In this document: in pieces, positions 5,995 to 7,223 of the stretch | Layout: each line of letters starts with the position of its first letter | Numbering within the stretch: the first letter of the stretch is position 1 | From: Thermotogaceae bacterium | GTDB taxonomy: Bacteria; Thermotogota; Thermotogae; B21-G9; HyVt-16 | NCBI GenBank assembly: GCA_011043375.1 | Contig: DQYP01000191.1 | Span: 1-7,223 of the forward strand | Reading direction: 5' to 3' | DNA: 7,223 nt | The notes under the pieces: model-generated | The model's database searches: none | Seen by the model: only the letters and a program-made list of their open reading frames with translations | Told to the model about the DNA's origin: nothing | Made by a program: the position numbers and the translations under genes

Positions 5995-6363
5995 ATGAAA
6001 AAGGATGAGTCTTTTCCAAGAAAACATAGGTTGAGATTGAAAAGAGATTTTTCGAGGCTTCGCTCTATTGGAAAATCGATTTCGAATGATTGTTTGGTTC
6101 TTGTTTATATTGATAACGATCTTGGATACTGTAGAGTGGCTACAACCATAAAAAAGAACTTTGGGAAGGCTTTTTTGAGGAATAGGTTTAAAAGATTCGT
6201 GAGAGAGATTTTCAGGAAAAACAAAATGTATTTCGATGGTGGTTACGACCTGTTGATAATACCACGAAAGAAGCTCGCCGATACCTTTAAGGAGATTAGA
6301 TTTCATGAATTCGAAAGATACTTCATCGATTTACTTGAGAAGGCAGAAATTTGGAATAAGTGA
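5995..6363 (+). CDS. rnpA: Ribonuclease P protein component
   Basis: Small basic protein (122 aa) that binds the RNase P RNA and helps it cut 5' leaders from tRNA precursors. The family signature is clear: SFPRKHRLRLKRDF (6-19) for the N-terminal arm, then GKAFLRNRFKRFVREIFR (57-74), the RNR motif with R62, N63, R64, K66, R67 and R70. A YDLLIIPRKKL strand (84-94) precedes the last helix. The ATG at 5995 lies 9 nt after the rpmH stop and has no good ribosome binding site, only AGAAG next to it, so translation is probably coupled to rpmH. Later in-frame TTG codons would cut off the conserved arm, so this start is kept. Its last 59 nt overlap yidD in another frame. Confidence 0.95.
   Translation: MKKDESFPRKHRLRLKRDFSRLRSIGKSISNDCLVLVYIDNDLGYCRVATTIKKNFGKAFLRNRFKRFVREIFRKNKMYFDGGYDLLIIPRKKLADTFKEIRFHEFERYFIDLLEKAEIWNK
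6289..6294 (+). promoter_or_regulatory. yidD ribosome binding site inside rnpA
   Basis: AAGGAG, within AAGGAGAT, lies inside the rnpA coding region and ends 10 nt before the yidD ATG at 6305. It decides that start against later, non-ATG possibilities. Confidence 0.75.
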
Positions 6364-6607
6364 GTTTTTCACCAGAATTCTCGTAGGAATCATAAGATTC
6401 TATCAAAAATACATTTCTCCTTTGAAACCACCGACATGTAGGTTCACACCTACGTGTTCGAGTTATGCTATAACAGCTTTACAAAGATTTGGCCCTTTGA
6501 AGGGCTTTTTGTTAGCTATTAAAAGGATTTTAAGATGCAATCCATTCAATCCAGGTGGATACGATCCCGTGCCTATAGAATTTTCCTTGAGGAGGAAAAA
6601 GAGATGA
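6305..6607 (+). CDS. yidD: Membrane protein insertion efficiency factor YidD
   Basis: Small inner-face membrane-associated protein of 100 aa that, in Escherichia coli, assists insertion of proteins handled by YidC. The family core is plain: GIIRFYQKYISPLKPPTCRF (28-47), TPTCSSYA (48-55), GPLKGFLLAIKRILRCNPFN (63-82) and PGGYDPVP (83-90). The three conserved cysteines are C45, C51 and C78. Most family members are nearer 70-90 aa; the extra length is a 20-residue N-terminal extension encoded inside the rnpA overlap. ATG 6305 is preferred because AAGGAG sits 10 nt upstream and no other good start precedes the core. It ends with TGA at 6605-6607, sharing ATGA with the yidC start, a sign of translational coupling. 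Confidence 0.93.
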   Translation: MNSKDTSSIYLRRQKFGISEFFTRILVGIIRFYQKYISPLKPPTCRFTPTCSSYAITALQRFGPLKGFLLAIKRILRCNPFNPGGYDPVPIEFSLRRKKR

Positions 6608-7223
6608 GAAGATTCGTTGCCATTTTTTTAGCAGTTGTGTTGCTATCTCTCATAGCTTTCACAAAAAATGAAATAACTGTAACCACTCAGGCGACGGAGA
6701 TGGTTGTTCGAACCAGACTCGCAGAATATCATATTGATCTTGAAAAAGGAGTATTGAAGGATGTTTATCTGGTGTTTGGTAAAAGAACATACATATATAA
6801 GTACGCCAAAGATGGATTCGACTTGATATCACCGGAGGGTACTGAATTGCTTGTTTCTAACTTCAAACTTCAGAACTCAACGAACAACGATGGCGTTTTC
6901 AAAGGAGATGTTGAGATTTCCTTTGAGTATCGATATAACGGAGGTACAATAAAGAAGATATTCATATTTGAAAACAGTCCCTATTACTCATACAGGGTTT
7001 TAACCAAGGGTTTATCGAATGGATTCAAAATATCACTTCCAAGGGTTGGACCGCCTGAATACGATAGATACAGGGAAGGGATCTTTCTCTCTTATTATTC
7101 AAAAAGCAAAACCATGTTCTTTTCCGTCTTTGAATCCAGAGGCAAGTTAAGTCTTGATAGTGGTTATCCTCTGTATATAGCAAATGGAGATTTTTCGGCT
7201 CACAATTACATGGGACCTGTTAA
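6604..7223 (+). CDS. yidC: Membrane protein insertase YidC (5' part, cut by window edge)
   Basis: The first 206 codons of a membrane insertase that places proteins into the inner membrane alone or with SecYEG. The ATG at 6604 follows GAGGAGG (6589-6595) by 8 nt and overlaps the yidD stop by 4 nt. The start MRRFVAIFLAVVLLSLIAFT is the N-terminal membrane anchor. Residues about 22-206 are a beta-strand-rich region (TEMVVRTRLAEYHIDLEKG, LKDVYLVFG, ENSPYYSYRVL, IANGDFSAHNYMGP) matching the periplasmic P1 domain of YidC. Gram-positive versions lack this domain, so it fits an organism with an outer envelope layer. The five-helix insertase core must lie to the right of the window. Identification rests on gene order and these features, so it is firm although partial. 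No frameshift or stop is seen up to the edge. Confidence 0.93.
   Translation, partial: MRRFVAIFLAVVLLSLIAFTKNEITVTTQATEMVVRTRLAEYHIDLEKGVLKDVYLVFGKRTYIYKYAKDGFDLISPEGTELLVSNFKLQNSTNNDGVFKGDVEISFEYRYNGGTIKKIFIFENSPYYSYRVLTKGLSNGFKISLPRVGPPEYDRYREGIFLSYYSKSKTMFFSVFESRGKLSLDSGYPLYIANGDFSAHNYMGPV

Noticed and set aside
5986..6306. Open frame of 106 codons antisense to rnpA
   Set aside because: It is the shadow of a well-supported gene; the product has no recognisable features.

Overview
The window looks like a piece of a Thermotogota (Thermotogales) chromosome. The main clue is a predicted protein with a signal peptide, one SLH domain, a long coiled coil and a C-terminal membrane helix, which is the layout of Thermotoga Omp-alpha, the rod that ties the outer sheath ('toga') to the cell wall. 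The RNase P protein, the YidC with a periplasmic domain, the use of TTG and GTG starts, the strong purine-rich ribosome binding sites and the Lys/Glu/Ile-rich proteins all fit. The genus cannot be fixed from sequence reading alone.

Layout. Bases 1-416 hold no credible gene. They carry a cluster of degenerate short repeats (tandem GGGATGACA units, TTTTTGTCATTCC units, palindromes) and then a pair of imperfect 41/46-bp direct repeats. A terminator at 417-441 follows. On the minus strand, reading away from the centre of the window, come dnaA (4248-5591), an ABC exporter half-transporter (2273-4225), folK (1678-2175 or 2190) and the Omp-alpha-like SLH gene (474-1604). The last of these has its own extended -10 promoter. 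On the plus strand run rpmH (5851-5985), rnpA (5995-6363), yidD (6305-6607) and the start of yidC (6604 to the right edge). The two groups diverge from the 259-bp dnaA-rpmH spacer.

How the genes work together. The right-hand cluster is the conserved ribosomal protein L34 / RNase P protein / YidD / YidC block, joining tRNA maturation and membrane protein insertion. Its genes are tightly packed: a 9-nt gap, a 59-nt overlap and a 4-nt ATGA overlap. The left-hand group has the replication initiator beside an exporter and a folate-pathway kinase, followed by a separately transcribed envelope gene. All genes point away from the dnaA-rpmH spacer, so it is a classic candidate origin region, but I find no good DnaA boxes in it.

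Most of the window is conserved housekeeping sequence. I found no undescribed multi-gene system. The points worth a second look are the altered DNA-binding signature of DnaA, an extra extracytoplasmic domain in the ABC exporter, the repeat cluster at the left edge, the rnpA/yidD overlap and the probable TTG start of folK.
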